DNA of 64,000 bases from Mesocentrotus franciscanus (GCA_037976565.1 CP137667.1:46017310-46081309), one strand, 5' to 3'. Positions 9,891 to 22,283 are shown, counted from the first letter of the stretch. The notes: generated by a model not told the origin, from the sequence alone. Translations and numbers: made by a program.

Positions 9891-10517
9891 GGGAGCTAGT
9901 ACATGTATATGAATTATTTTGACAAGTACAAAATAAATAATGATATTATATCAACAAAGCAATAGGATCTTTTTTTTAATACACTAGATGTACACAGTAT
10001 GTAACTATATATAGGCTATACAGAGCTCTATACCCCCCTTCAGTTACTCTGTGGTAGCTCATTGAACAAACAACAATAATGATGTGATAATTATGTATTT
10101 TCAGATAGATACAACTACAAATCGCAAAACAGGTTGAATAAGAACATCCAGAAGCAGCACTCTCACTCAGTAATAGCGTAATATGATTGGATTGTAAAGG
10201 GTCTTCACCTCAAAGACTACTGAAAGCGAGGGATGCCCGGAACTCGACTGCCTTGTCAACTAGAGGTGCGGTCTTCGATTACACGTAAGTGATCAATTTT
10301 TTCCATGAATATGGCTTTATCATTGTGACATGCAAATTTTGTTAGTCTATGCATGGAGCTAGCTCCATGGTCTTTTTTATGGCGTTGAAAATGTACTCTT
10401 TTTGTCCTATCATTTCACGAGTGTGCATTCATTGCAGTTCTAACTGTTCTTTTGTTATAATAGTATGTAGGCCTATATACCTCCTTCCTGCATGCACAAT
10501 ACCGATTCATATAGTAA
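9891..10517. other. Intergenic; possible untranslated exon not supported
   Basis: Mostly AT-rich. A GC-richer patch at 10195-10285 ends in ACACGTAAGTG, which resembles a donor site, but nothing links it to a coding exon. Confidence 0.3.
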
Positions 10518-10683
10518 GCAAATAATTACCGTTGGTGAAGGTGATGGGACAAACTATCACTTCCGAGGCGATCTGGATGTAGCTATCTTTCCGTAGCGAA
10601 GCTGAGGAAAGATAGCGTATACATTCAGATCGCCGAGGAAGTGATAGTTTGCCATCGCCTGAAACCAAAAGGTGATTATTTGC
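10518..10683. repeat. Imperfect palindrome, 166 bp
   Basis: Arms starting GCAAATAATTACC and ending GGTGATTATTTGC share AACTATCACTTCC, GGCGATCTG and CTATCTTTCC with their complements. The centre is near 10598. Confidence 0.9.
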
Positions 10684-10879
10684 TTTATATTCCACATCGG
10701 AAACATTTCACTTCTTCCGTAATTTTAGAGCAACAAGTCATCAATTGACAGCTAGCTCGCAAACGGTGTACGATACGTACAGTGCGGTATGGTGGTGTGA
10801 CCATAGCTCGCGCGTGACCAAAGTTCGCGTACTAACACTAAAAGCGCTTAAAGATCTAGAGGAGAGCAATACGCAACGC

Positions 10880-10940
10880 AAAGTGCGTTGCACCCGGTAG
10901 ATAGTAGGCCTACTACTATCTACCGGGTGCAACGCACTTT
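10880..10940. repeat. Perfect short palindrome
   Basis: Two 28-base arms (10880-10907 and 10913-10940), one starting AAAGTGCGTTGCACCCGG, are exact complements around a 5-base loop. Confidence 0.95.
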
Positions 10941-10977
10941 CACTGAAGATAATAGTATACAAATATACACTCTCTTG

Positions 10978-11100
10978 AGAGGTTCTGGTTAAAACTATGC
11001 GCAAGAGGTGACTCCAATAGTACTATTTGCTGAGGGGCGCGGCCCCGAAGCAAATGGTACTTTTGGAGTCACCGAGGCCCATAGTTTTAACCAGTACCTC
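10978..11100. repeat. Palindrome with GC-rich loop
   Basis: The arms GAGGTTCTGGTTAAAACTATG and its near complement end at 11100. The loop contains GGGGCGCGGCCCC. Loop style resembles the palindrome at 39921-40072. Confidence 0.9.
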
Positions 11101-11126
11101 GAATAGAAGGCATGGTATATTTGTTT

Positions 11127-11452
11127 TATATCCTGCATCAAAAATTTATTTTATTAAAAAAAATATTTAAAAAAAAAAAAAAAAAAAAAAAACATTTTTG
11201 GGACAAAAAAAAATTTAGAACAAAAAAATGTCAATTTTTATCTAAAAAGATTTAGAATATTTTCTTTTCATTAAATTAAGATTTGAAGAAAAAAAAATTC
11301 AATTAAAAAAAAAAAACATTTTTTTCAACTCCCAAATAGTACTCCCAAATAGTACTCTCATATAGTACTTTCTAAAAATAGTTCAAATATTTCTGGTCAT
11401 GTGACGAGCTCTCAACCAATCAAAAGCCAACAAATTTTTGATGCAGGATATA
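11127..11452. repeat. Foldback with A/T-rich core
   Basis: TATCCTGCATCAAAAATTT at 11127 is exactly inverted at 11433-11452. The core is dominated by A-runs (11170-11190 and 11280-11320), with a doubled ACTCCCAAATAGT block at 11327-11354. Confidence 0.8.
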
Positions 11453-11725
11453 ATACTATCTAGACAGTGTAACGAACTTTTCTTCTCCCATCAATGATGG
11501 GCGAACTATCTTTCATCACATGATTTACTTTTGACCAATCGTAGAGCACTTAGTATGTGGAATATAATGCATCATATTCGTGCACAGTATCATATGCTGC
11601 ATATATATTATATTGCAGTATTATAATATGTATAATACAGTGTATAGGCCTATCAGTCTATGCAGTATCGTCATTTTGTCTGTACTAAGCATGATTGATT
11701 GTTAAGACAGGTAGACTGAATGTAG

Positions 11726-12041
11726 TCTCCCTCTCTCTCTCTCTCTCTCTCCATGTCACTCTATATGCCACTATATATGCCAGTATTCATGTCTGTCTGT
11801 CCGTCTCTGTCTCCACCTCCCTCCCTATATGCTTCTCCCTTCGTATCTCTGTCTCTCATTCCCTAACTCTCTGTCTCTGTCTGTCTCTCTCTCTCTCTCT
11901 CTGTCTCTCACTCTCACTACATGCCACTATTCATATCTGTTGTCTGTCCGTCTCCGTCAGCTTTCTCTGTCTCTGTTCCTCCTCCCTCCCTCTCTCTCTC
12001 TCTCTATCAATCGAACAATTTGTCGACCATTCCCCTCTCCC

Positions 12042-12094
<53 letters not shown>
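11726..12094. repeat. CT-rich microsatellites, A-run and (TA)n
   Basis: CT tracts lie at about 11726-11751, 11885-11910 and 11988-12006, an A-run at 12042-12056, and about 19 TA units at 12057-12094. Long open frames here are serine/leucine low-complexity artefacts. Confidence 0.95.
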
Positions 12095-12100
<6 letters not shown>

Positions 12101-12340
12101 TTCCCAAAACCTCCCCTTGCTATATAAGGCCATAATTTCATTCATTTTTTTACCAATAATTAATGTGTCGGTGATTGTAAAATTTGGTCTAGATCACCGT
12201 CTGAATCACCCGGCCGGCCCCCACAAAGCCAAACATGATTAATACCAATTTGTACCGTGTGAATACAATTTTATGCAGATCTAAACCTGAGCAGAGAGGG
12301 CGCTCGGTTTTGTCCAAAGAAAGAGAAGCTTATACCGTAG

Positions 12341-13319
12341 GTCCTCGAGCTGGGAATAAATTTAATGGCATCATCAGTGAGTAACACGCAGCATGTCAAG
12401 ACTGCTGATGCTGGAAATGAAAACGCAGAAGAGCTACAAACAAGTACACAGGATGCAGATGCTCCGCCACCACCATGCACCACTACCACCATCATCACCA
12501 CCACCACCACCAGAGGGTTCAATCAAAATCTTAAGAGCTATAGATACAGTGTATTTAATTTGGGGAATATCAGCATGGGGGCTTCCATCTCTTCCAAAGG
12601 ACAGGGTGGTGGTATAGGCTATGGTATGGACAGGCCTGGTGCGAATTGGTTCTCCGTCTCAGGTAACACGAACGAATATCTCAAGAGAGAAGTCGGCAGG
12701 GTGTGTAACATTGCATTTCTTAGTGATGGTAGACCAGTAGCATCACATGACTGGGAACATTTTGGTGTATACAACGCACAACCTGATACACATAGTACAG
12801 ATATGCGATACACATGTAAGAAAGGTGACTATGTTCTTCACTTATGTGTTGACCAACACGATGATAGAAATCTGCATCTTCCATGGTAGCAACCCTGACC
12901 CTCAAGGAGTGGTTCCTACTGGTGACGTCACACCAAGACAGGTCTGTGTCACCAAGACAGGGGTCATGGTCACCAGTACCTGTCATGTCACACCTAGTAC
13001 TGTCACTGTGTTTGACAGAGAAGGTGGTGCAGGTAGCTCTATCATAGCAAGCCATGATGGTGAATACCTGTATACTGCAGTAGATGACCAAGATAGAGTG
13101 TTAGTAGCCCGAGTGACGGATGGATCAGATGTGTTGAGATTGACCAGGTACACTCTTGAGGGTACAACACTCATCAAGCAGACGACATTCAAAGATCTCA
13201 AACTCTATTACCGGTATGAATGCAGGACTTACCCCATGTCTTCCATTACAAGTCTAAGGCCCAAATTACTTGCGTTTGTCAATAACATGCATCTGTATTT
13301 CATAGAGCTGAGTGCATAG
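12341..13319 (+). pseudogene. TRIM/NHL-like beta-propeller protein, single frameshift
   Basis: The first frame starts at ATG 12365 and is open back to 12341, where TAG|GTC could be a splice acceptor. It encodes a Ser/Thr/His-rich linker, then VGRVCNIAFLSDGRPVASHDWEHFGVYN split over a strand pair typical of a propeller blade, and runs to a stop at 12887-12889. A second frame takes over near 12867 and continues to TAG 13317-13319, with RQVCVTKTGVMVTSTCHV, GSSIIASHDGEYLYTAVDD and a hydrophobic end LYFIELSA. The two halves fit one protein if a single A in GATAGAAATC is extra. The style resembles the C-terminal propeller of the expanded TRIM-like proteins of marine invertebrates. No RING or B-box is seen. 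It may be a retrocopy, a last exon or a base-calling error. Confidence 0.55.
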
Positions 13320-13333
13320 CTCTTATATTTTGT

Positions 13334-13339
13334 ATTAAA
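13334..13339 (+). promoter_or_regulatory. Poly(A) signal ATTAAA
   Basis: Fifteen bases after the stop of the beta-propeller frame. Confidence 0.4.
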
Positions 13340-14730
13340 GGCATCGTTTAACAATGTTAAATCTGAGATGCATGGCCCTACGTGTTATCAAAATGATCAT
13401 GAAGTGCCTCAAAAAAGTAAAAATCTTTGAGTGACCGGTTTTACCATACTCATTTCCCCAGTAGACTGTAGTGTTACAAAAACCGTTAGAAATTAAAACG
13501 AAAAACGAAATTTCGATTTCCAATCATAAATATCTTGATAATCAGACAGGCGATCGGCTTGTAAAAGTCATGGGATTCCTGACTGACCTAAAGGTTTATA
13601 ATTTATGATTGCAGCATGAGCTAAATACAGGATTTTGTTTCAGAATTTGAGGCAATGTTACCGATCGAGTCACTTTAAACCTTTCAAAGGATTTCAGAAG
13701 ACTACTCGCCACATTTTGTATGTATTACTTTGCACACTCAAAACATTATTCGTATAGTGGAATATTTTACTATGAATTCTTCATTATATTCTCTAGGATT
13801 GCGCTGTTTTCATTAATGGTTCGTGTAATATTGAATAGGTTGGGCCTATTGTATTGAAACAAATGGAGGCAATTGCTGAAATATAGCCGTCATGTATAGG
13901 CAATCTGATTTACTAATCATTATTCTAGTATGAGATATAATTATTTACAGATATGGGGCTATATACAGGCATGTGGTTTATGTTTCGGAGGAAAAAAAAT
14001 CGTCGTGTCATTTGTTTGATGTTACCGTGAAATAGTTTATTTCATTCTAAGAAATTAAAGTGTGAAATTGAATTAAACCAAACGAGATGAAATTTGAATA
14101 AACATGCCTTTTGTGATGTGTTTGTGTGTTTTTCGTTTGCTCGTTTGTTTGTATTGTAATCGTTTCTGTTTTGTATTAGTTTTGTTACCCTGTAACATCT
14201 TTTCATAATGGATTTCATCTAAACACCCATTAAAAGTTATCATCAAATTTGAAGAAATTAACGGATTACTTGTTTCATTACGGTATTATTATGCAATTAT
14301 TTACATACAACTACAGTTAAGAATTGTTATATTAGTACATAGGTAATTCCGTAATTTAAAACAATAAAAATAAAAAACAACAACAAAAATGAAACTACTT
14401 TTATGAAACGATTGGCTGAAAAAAGGTCTTCGTCATTTGGTTTTGAAGGGTTCTCTTTCTTTCCTACATCTCTGTTTTGTTCGCATTTCGAATTATCTTT
14501 CTCTCTCTGTGCATTATTCTTTTTCTGAATAAGTGCCGTCCAATCTAATCCATGTCATTTGAACCATAATCTATATGGTCTTCGCTAATTTCAGAGTTCC
14601 CCTGATGAGCCGGATGTTCTCATTTATTGTTCATGATTCGAATATTCTAATTATGGATTATTATATCCTTGTCATATATGAATCCTTTAAGCATACTTGA
14701 AAGACAGCTCTTCTTAGAACCTTGACCTGT
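13340..14730. other. Intergenic, nothing recognised
   Basis: AT-rich, no repeat structure that I can support; a poly-A/CAACAACAA run occurs near 14360-14390. Confidence 0.5.
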
Positions 14731-14735
14731 CATTC

Positions 14736-14930
14736 TTTCTCTCTCTCTCTCCCTCTCTCTCTCTCTCCCTCTCGCTCACTCGCTGTCACCGCCGTAGCAA
14801 GAGTTTGATGTTTGGGGGCACATACATGTAATTGATCGACGTCCTGGGGAGGGTCTATGAGGGTGGGTGTGTGATCTTGGATTTTTGTGGGGACGTGCCT
14901 CCCCCAAACCCCTGGCTACGGGCCTGCTCG

Positions 14931-14978
<48 letters not shown>

Positions 14979-14983
14979 CTCCA

Positions 14984-15041
<58 letters not shown>

Positions 15042-15142
15042 GCTCCTTGTTCTTCTTCTTCTTCTTCTCATTTTATTTTCTTCTTCTTCTTCTTCTTCTT
15101 CTTCTTCTTCTTCTTCTTCTTCTTCTTCTTCTTCTTCTTCTT
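14736..15142. repeat. (TC)n and (CTT)n polypyrimidine tracts
   Basis: CT arrays at 14736-14775 and 14933-15039 are followed by CTT arrays at 15050-15142, making a nearly unbroken polypyrimidine strand of over 200 bases. The apparent proteins in all three frames (poly-Ser/Leu/Phe, or poly-Glu/Arg on the minus strand) are artefacts. Confidence 0.95.
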
Positions 15143-15498
15143 CGTTCATTCCGTTTATCTTTTATATTGATGGCATCAAAACCTGAGCATGGGCAATTTG
15201 CTGGCCTTAGTGCTTGCTCCGTTGAACACCTCATAGACAAATAATTCATTCAATAGGGTAATAGTGAACATCCATGCACCGTTTACCAAGGAAAAGGTAT
15301 TTGTTCTTTTGCTATGTTATTGCTGGATTTCAGAGATGACATTCATTCTGAGTGAAAAGAGCTTTCCCAACATGACTCTAATTTCAATGTGATGAGCGCC
15401 ATCATGTGACGAATAGCGATTTCATATGACAGGAAATGAACGTGAACAAAACACCTACATGTATTTTATTTCCTAGTCAACTGAACGTTTGCCGAATA
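15143..15498. other. Intergenic, nothing recognised
   Basis: No exon or repeat is seen between the CTT array and the LINE tail. Confidence 0.5.
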
Positions 15499-16775
15499 CA
15501 AGTTCAAGTTCAAGTTCAAGTTTTATTTATCTTTCTTTCATAACACACTTTAATATGACATGAATAGACCTATAACAAGTTAACAGAATATGGTGTTACA
15601 ATAGAAAGATGAGGTGACCTTGGTTGAAAGCAAGGCTTGTGGATTTAAGGTCCCTCATGAGTAGCTTATGAGTATGTCCTAAGAGAACAAACTCGTCAGA
15701 TAAGAATAATGCATGCATTTAAATGCTGACAAACTAAAGTAACTAAACAACTGAGAAAATATAAACATAAATAAGTATAATAAAATCTACTAACTACTAA
15801 ATAATGGCTATAAACAAGAGAAACAGGAAAATACTACGAGCAACAGGACTGAAACACAGACAAAAACGAAACAAGACAGGCAGATGAATAGATGTGAGAA
15901 ACGGGAGTAGAATTATGCTGACCTATATAGTAAATAATTTTCTTAAATATTGATCACAACTATAAATCTAGCCGATATCGACTCAAATAAAGTAACTTCA
16001 GTTTGCGCTTAAATACATAAATACTGACCGATTGCGCTATTCTTGGTTCAAGGGAATTCCAAAACCTAGGTCCAGTGGACCCTAAAGTGGTAAGGGCAAA
16101 TTGCGTTCTAACAAGAGGTAAGTGGTATGCTTGCGCCTGACGTGTGGAATAACTATGAACTTGGTTATTTTTCTTAAATATTCTAGCCAAGGCTACTGGC
16201 AGTAGACTTGCATTCAATTCATACATTAGAGCTCCTAGTTGCAAATGATAAATATCTTCAACTTTCAAAACGCTACTATTATAGAAAAGAACATCTGTAT
16301 GCGCAAGGTAGTGAGTATTACAAACAATTCGTATTACTCTTTTCTGTACCAGTAGTAATTTATCCATTTGAGATTTGAACGAGTTGCCCCAAGCTAGCAC
16401 ACCATAGTGCAAATATGGCAAAATTAAAGTTGCGTACAACATACGTTAAATATTTAGTGGGAACACATATTTCAATTTATAGATTACACCAGTATTTTTT
16501 GACAATAATTTACAAAGTTTACTAATGTGGTACTTCCAATTAAATTGTTCATCAATATGCAAGCCAAGAAATTTAAATGTAGATACTCTTTCAATCTCAA
16601 CACCATTGAACATTACATTTCCAGGCAATATACTTAGGGAATTACTAAAGAGCATATAATTAGTTTTTTTTTAAGATTTAAAGACAACTTGTTTGCATGA
16701 ATCCACAAAGTCACATTAGTCAACTCAGAGTTTACAGTCTGCAAAAGAGTTTGTGGATTTCTGTGAGAGAAATCA
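15499..16775 (-). mobile_element. Jockey/CR1-type LINE, 5'-truncated 3' part
   Basis: On the minus strand the C-terminal end of the RT protein is readable at 16775-15960. It contains NVTLWIHANKLSLN, FKFLGLHIDEQFNW, then after a frame break YLHYGVLAWGNSF, a QKRVIRIVCN block and FWNSLEPRIAQS. This is the usual post-catalytic region of Jockey-superfamily LINEs. The catalytic YADD block is missing, so the copy is truncated. A 3' UTR of about 440 bases ends in AATAAAACTTGAACTTGAAC, a TTGAAC repeat tail at 15521-15499. The stop at 16443-16445 between the two frames is an added break. Clade assignment within the superfamily is uncertain. Confidence 0.75.
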
Positions 16776-16973
16776 ACCAACCCCGGATATGTGTGATTGT
16801 AATGATTATTGTGATTGTAATGATTCTTGTATGGTTTTGAGACAGAGGGGGGGGGGGGCGGAATTGGGACGGGGGTCTGATAGAGGGGGAGAGAATGGGG
16901 TAGAAGTTGTATAGGGAAGTTTTTTCTTCTTTTTTTAACTGCGTACAGGGGAGACTCACAAGACAAAGTACAT
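16776..16973. other. Low-complexity flank
   Basis: GTAATGATT-type short repeats at 16796-16830 and a G-run at 16848-16858; no gene. Confidence 0.5.
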
Positions 16974-17163
16974 GCAGTCAAACCTGCTTTAGTGACCACC
17001 TGTATAGAAAGACCACCTGTCTACAAAGATCACATTTGTTGCTTCCTTTGAAAAATGGTTTCTCATTGAAACATGTACTAAAGGAACATGTACATAAAGA
17101 CCACCTGCCTATAAAGACCACTTTTCTTGTCTCCATTTGATGGTCTTTATAGACAGGTTTCAC
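16974..17163 (+). mobile_element. MITE of the 'GTGGTCTTTATAGACAGGT' family, copy 2
   Basis: Starts CAGTCAAACCTGCTTTAGTG and ends ATAGACAGGTTTCAC, so the ends are inverted copies. AAAGACCACCTG blocks repeat inside, around TTTCTCATTGAAACATGTAC. Its reverse complement is at 7912-8120. Confidence 0.75.
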
Positions 17164-20068
17164 AAAGTATAAGACTAAGTTCAAACTAACAATTAGCACA
17201 GATTGAGACATTGAGAAGGGTAGAGAGAGAGAATGAGAAATGAGATGCATGATCGCGGGAAAATGTTAAGAAAAACGGCGAAAGAGGGAAAGAAAGAAAG
17301 ACAAATATTACTTGAAAAGGAGATCAAACAGAAAAGGGGGAAATAAAGGGTATATGAAGATTGAGAGGGGGAAGAAAGATTATGTGGAAATAGAAAGAAA
17401 TACTTTGTGAGACTTCAGAGTAATAAAAGACAAAGTGATAAAGGCACAGCGAAAGAGAAAGTGGAGGGGGGGGGGTGATGTGAACGACTGGGGATTTAAA
17501 GAGGAACAAAAACAGAGAGACCGAAAATCCAAAAATAGGGACATCAAAATCAAGTGGGTGAAAATAATAGGAGAGTAGACGATAAAACCTTGAGTCTTCC
17601 CTGTATGGATCCCCCCTGTTCATAAATGGAATGAACCTCGTTATATTTTAAGCCTACTCATAATTATCAAATTCCTCTGGATTAAGTGTTCCTCTCCGGC
17701 AAGAAAAGATATTTCCTTTTGTCATTCTACGTGTCATAATTAACGTTACCATAGAAACGGAGTAATCTGATAGTTTTCTTGTGTCTTTAGATCTTTCTGT
17801 CTGTAATCCTATAAAAGTAAGATTATAAAGAAATCTTACCTCGTTAAAGATTCTGATGCTCTTTTGTTATCTATGGATTATTAGAAATTGGTCAGAAATA
17901 AAGACATTTAGGGAATCCTAGATCATTTCGGGAAGTTTACTAAAGATCCAGTGGGTTTATGTTACTGTTGTGAGATTGCATAATAAACGTTTGCTTTGTT
18001 TTTTGCGAGACTTTCTTACAAATGTGAATAGTGCCCAGAATAAAGGACATAGATACGTGTAGTTTTGCAAGAATAAATTCAAGTACATGTAATATAATTG
18101 GACAAGAGGTAGAATGAGACTATTTTTTCTTCCCGTTCCTTCCAAACAGTTTTGTTGTTATTGTTGTTCGTTCCAAGAAGGTGGATTTTTTTTTCATTAT
18201 CTGGTTACTATGGTTACTTTCATATTTTGCATGCAAATACAAACAGGAAAATAATACAACAAACCTAAATATTTAAAAGCGAATCAATTCTTCTCCTTTT
18301 GTTTGAAGTTATAACATTGAGCTGAAATTCGAAAGAATATTATGATTGACCCTGATAATGATGTCCTATATCTCTTATTTTGTTGAAAATACCGTGTCAT
18401 CATACCGCCTCTCATTGTCCTAAAGCATAGAGGAATAGAATGAAAGTCAGAGAGATATATATGCATTCATTGCAAATAATGATGATTCCTGCACAAAATA
18501 CACAGTGCTACCCTTATTTCACATGCCCTACATTTCCTGTTTTGCAAATATTCCCCCTAAACCTGATTTATTTCGGGCGAGAGCTTTGTGATCCCCTTTC
18601 CTAAAAAAGGACGAACTTTTACATGACTTAGGAGAACGTTACACCTCGAGCCATCACATAATGCCACACATCCTCAATTGGGTGTATATGAAATTGATAT
18701 TTATAGAATCATTTGGTTGGATATCAAACTCTCATGTTACATAGGATATAACTAAATGTTATTCTGCTTTTACGGTTTAAAACCGCCTGAATTAAGTTAG
18801 AGGAAATATCAATAACATGCATGGAATATAGTAGATATCATTATTCGAATTCCACCTTGATTTTTCATTTGGACTAAGTTTGGTTTTACTTTTACGTCAG
18901 AACTATTTACTTTTTTTCTAACCTCATGATGTACGCCTGATATTATCTTTTTCATAATTGAATTATAATTCTCATAAAACCTGATTTGAAGATGAACTCT
19001 TTATTTTTCCATTTAATGACATCATTCTATTAGAACATTAATTTTAGGTAGAATTGGGAAACAGTTTCGTTTTTTAGAGTCCTAATAATTTTTTATTTTT
19101 TAAATTTTTTTCCATTCTGAACGATGATCCACAGATCTACATTCATTGTTAATGCTAATGCTGAGATATATTGAAAAGTCATGTTCAAAACAAATATAAG
19201 TTCTAGGTTGAAATAACTTGAAATATAACCAAGTAAAGATTTGTTATTGAAAATTCAGCCAGATATAAGAATATAGATAAGGAAGGCCAAACGAGGGATT
19301 ACAAAATGTTGAACATCAGCCAAAAATGTCAGGGCTGCTATCTTTCTATATACATCGTAACCCCTGCACTAGAATAACACGTCAGCTAAATCGACGTGGT
19401 TCGATTTATCCATAATGCCTTTGCTTTTGTACAAAATACTTTTTACGATGCGTGAAAATCTCTCAATAGGATCCCATTAGATTTAAAGAATATACTTTCT
19501 AACAAAGAAAAGAGTGACTTTTACTCTTTTACCTCTCCCCGGAGTCACGTATAAAAAGTGATCAATCGTTAAGGAGTGGATATCGATTGGTTATAGAGTG
19601 CTTTCTAAAAGAAAATAGTAAATTTTCACTACATTTTCACTCTCCATTAGAGGAGTCACGTCAGTGATCATTCGATTTTTTTGGGAGAGCAGATATGTTT
19701 GGAGTGTTTAATCAGGGACAAACACTGTCCCTGGTTTAATCAAAGCAGTGAATCTATCAAAATGACTTTCAAAATATTTGACATTGTGAGAATAATCAAG
19801 TTATATTTATCAGAGTAACTTAAAACACTGTGTTTTCTTTTCATTATTTCAATGCAATTTTCTACCTAATTTAATATTTCATTATTGATTTCTTTATGTA
19901 ATGATTGACATTTAATCCACATCTTTGCCAAGTAATTTATAGCTAGGAGTTTTTTTTAATTACTGTGTGCAAATATAGAAGCAAATTCAAATTCATTGAA
20001 GGTACTACATATTTAATATTTATTTTCAGGGCTGAATGAGGGTGTTCAAAAGGAAAGTCTACATACCA
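17164..20068. other. Intergenic, nothing recognised as a gene
   Basis: Purine-rich patches at 17215-17340 and 17440-17530. A short hairpin at 19706-19741 has GACAAACACTGTC at its tip. GGAGTCACGT occurs twice (19550-19559 and 19653-19662). No exon was found over nearly 3 kb. Confidence 0.5.
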
Positions 20069-20203
20069 GGGCCCGTCTTACAAAGAGTTACGATTGATTA
20101 AAATCAATCGTAAGTCCTCCAATTAATCGCAAGTTTTCAGTCTCCTATCTCTTTAATATGTACATAGTTGCGATTGATATCAACTCTTTGTAATACGGGG
20201 CCC
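20069..20203. mobile_element. Foldback element, GGGCCC..CTTACAAAGAGTT ends
   Basis: The ends GGGCCCGTCTTACAAAGAGTT and AACTCTTTGTAATACGGGGCCC are inverted; GATTGAT/ATCAATC pairs lie inside. It is 135 bp and has no coding content. Confidence 0.8.
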
Positions 20204-20334
20204 AGGTATCTAATATAATTATCATGAATGGCTGGGTAAGAATACAGAGTTTCATCAACAATTGCTTTCGGTTGTAAGGTTACTATGACAAAATATGCCT
20301 CTATCAGCTGTAAAGTTTTTTTCGCCCTCCCCCT

Positions 20335-20486
20335 CCCCTCTCTCTCTCTCTCTCTCTCTCCCTTTCTCCCTTTAACAAAAAAAAATCTGCGTTAGAATTT
20401 CATGACAATTAATTAATGTGTGGTTATTATAGGCAACATGTCAAAAGTTCCCCAATCGCCCCCTCTATATCTCTCTCTCTCTCTCC

Positions 20487-20518
<32 letters not shown>

Positions 20519-20646
20519 CTTAAAAAAGAAAATCTGCGTTAGAATTTCATGACACTAAATGTGTGGTTATTATAGGCAACATCGGACAAAAGTTCCCCTA
20601 TTAGCCACCCCCCCCCATCTCTCTCTCTTCTCTCTCTCTCTCTCTA
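20335..20646. repeat. CT arrays with a duplicated 75-bp spacer
   Basis: Three CT tracts (about 20338-20361, 20467-20518 and 20620-20645) are separated by two copies of a segment beginning AAAATCTGCGTTAGAATTTC (near 20383 and 20529). This is a tandem duplication of a unit of about 145 bp. Confidence 0.9.
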
Positions 20647-21551
20647 AATACTTATTTAGTGTTGTTTTGCTCCTACGTGGTTATGTTTGAGCCAATTAAA
20701 TCGGTTTATTTTGCGTCATAGCCCGTAATATCATTTAAAGTATCCCTGTGGGTTGCTATAAGGGGTCAAGGGGTCACTATGTGTCATTATGTAGTTTAGA
20801 TATGCCTCACGTTTCGTGACAAGACTTTGAAACATTCGATCATAACACTCTCTTCTCAAAGATAACATCACAAAATGTCGTTGACTTTATGCAGTCATGA
20901 ACATTCCGTGGAACGTGATTGATTCCTTGCGATCACGGTTGAATAAATTTTACAATAATTATAGTGGAAAGATTAAATACTTGTTTGTGAGGCAGCTTGA
21001 TTTAATTTTGCAATTTATCCATTTCCATATCATAATATTTCAAAGAGATCATTATAATATATATAATGTAGATTACGTCAAACATTTTGGAGATACGTCC
21101 ATTATACCCTCGTTCAAAAACAAAGCCCATGATCCTCCCGCCACCCGCCCCCTTCCTGCCCATGCTACATTATTAGTCAGCAAACACAGACTCTACTTTG
21201 ACATTTCCAACAATTCATAAAGCCTTGAGCAGAGCCTACATCTGCCAGTTTCTGGCTGTGTCAAACAACAATAACAGAGCTTATAGTATAGTCTCATTTT
21301 GCACACAATGTTACGCACAACGACTGTCAAGATTTTGTTCCTGCAAAGTACTACATCATATCGTTGCATGCCGTTCACGTTCTCTATTTGTATTGCAATC
21401 CTTATTCAATTCTTCGTACAAAACATTGTTCAACATTTGATATTCAGCCAAGTTTTATCGCTTCTCCTTGCGGGAAGTAACATTGGCAAGCCGCAAGCTT
21501 TACCTCGAAACGTGGCAGATTAGCGTTTACTCAAATATGTTGAAAGCATTA
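20647..21551. other. Intergenic, nothing recognised
   Basis: A 107-residue open frame at 20897-21220 has no recognisable domain, and I do not call it. Confidence 0.4.
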
Positions 21552-22095
21552 AAGGTAGTGTATCCCTTTTGCAGCCAACAACAAATTCTGTAGAACTTTG
21601 CAGGAATTATATGAATATGTCACGGATGTTCTATTGGTGAAATTTAAACGTTGGCAGTGTCCTAGTATTCAAATTATGCAAGGAAACCCGTTTACTGTCT
21701 AGACTTTACTGTCATACACTATTGAGTGAGTGACTGACTCCTTTTTTCTTTGGTAATAACATACATAAAATGAGCTGTAAAAAGTACATGAGCATTTGTC
21801 TACATCAATAACCCACTTCTTGTAATGGCCAAAATTAAAATGATTGAATTTTTGCGCAGCACAAAACGTACGACCAGTCGGTACAATTTAAGGGTCTGAA
21901 AATCAGACTATTTAATTACACGAGCGCGCTCGCTAAATTCGATTCGACAACTATATCGGTCGTTATTTTCCCCGCAAAAATACATTTTCAAGCCCTTTTT
22001 GTTTTGAGGGATGTTTTAAATTAATATCATCTTTCAAATGCCGTTGGAATTTAACCTTTTTATTTTGTTGGCCTGCAAATGGGACATAGTACCTT
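21552..22095 (+). mobile_element. Non-autonomous TIR element of about 540 bp, copy 1
   Basis: Begins AAGGTAGTGTATCCCTTTTG and ends CAAATGGGACATAGTACCTT, an imperfect inverted pair extended by GCAGCCAAC and GTTGGCCTGC. A second copy lies at 23956-24485. It encodes no protein. TTAA occurs at both outer edges here. Confidence 0.75.
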
Positions 22096-22283
22096 AAATA
22101 TTATATATCATTTCCGTAGAAAGCTTCACTCCTCTTTAGATTTTATCGACCGTTTTAATCATAATTGTTGTTATCGTTTTTCGTGCGGGAACCTCTTCAA
22201 ACGAAGGAGTGAACATCTCAATTAACAAGACCAGATACAACTTATTTACAAGTAACAGTTGACAAAGTGAATCATAAAGACCA

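Noticed and set aside
10195..10285. tRNA-like or untranslated-exon patch (GCCTTGTCAACTAG, TTCGATTAC, ACACGTAAGTG)
   Set aside because: The stems do not pair, box A is missing and no coding exon can be linked to the donor.
11695..12242. Long open frames of Ser/Leu and Tyr/Ile repeats
   Set aside because: They are translations of CT and TA microsatellites.
14832..15244. Open frames of over 100 codons in all plus frames and an Arg/Glu frame on the minus strand
   Set aside because: They lie over TC and CTT arrays; low-complexity artefacts.
20897..21220. 107-codon open frame
   Set aside because: No domain, no codon bias visible, no splice or poly(A) context; probably chance.
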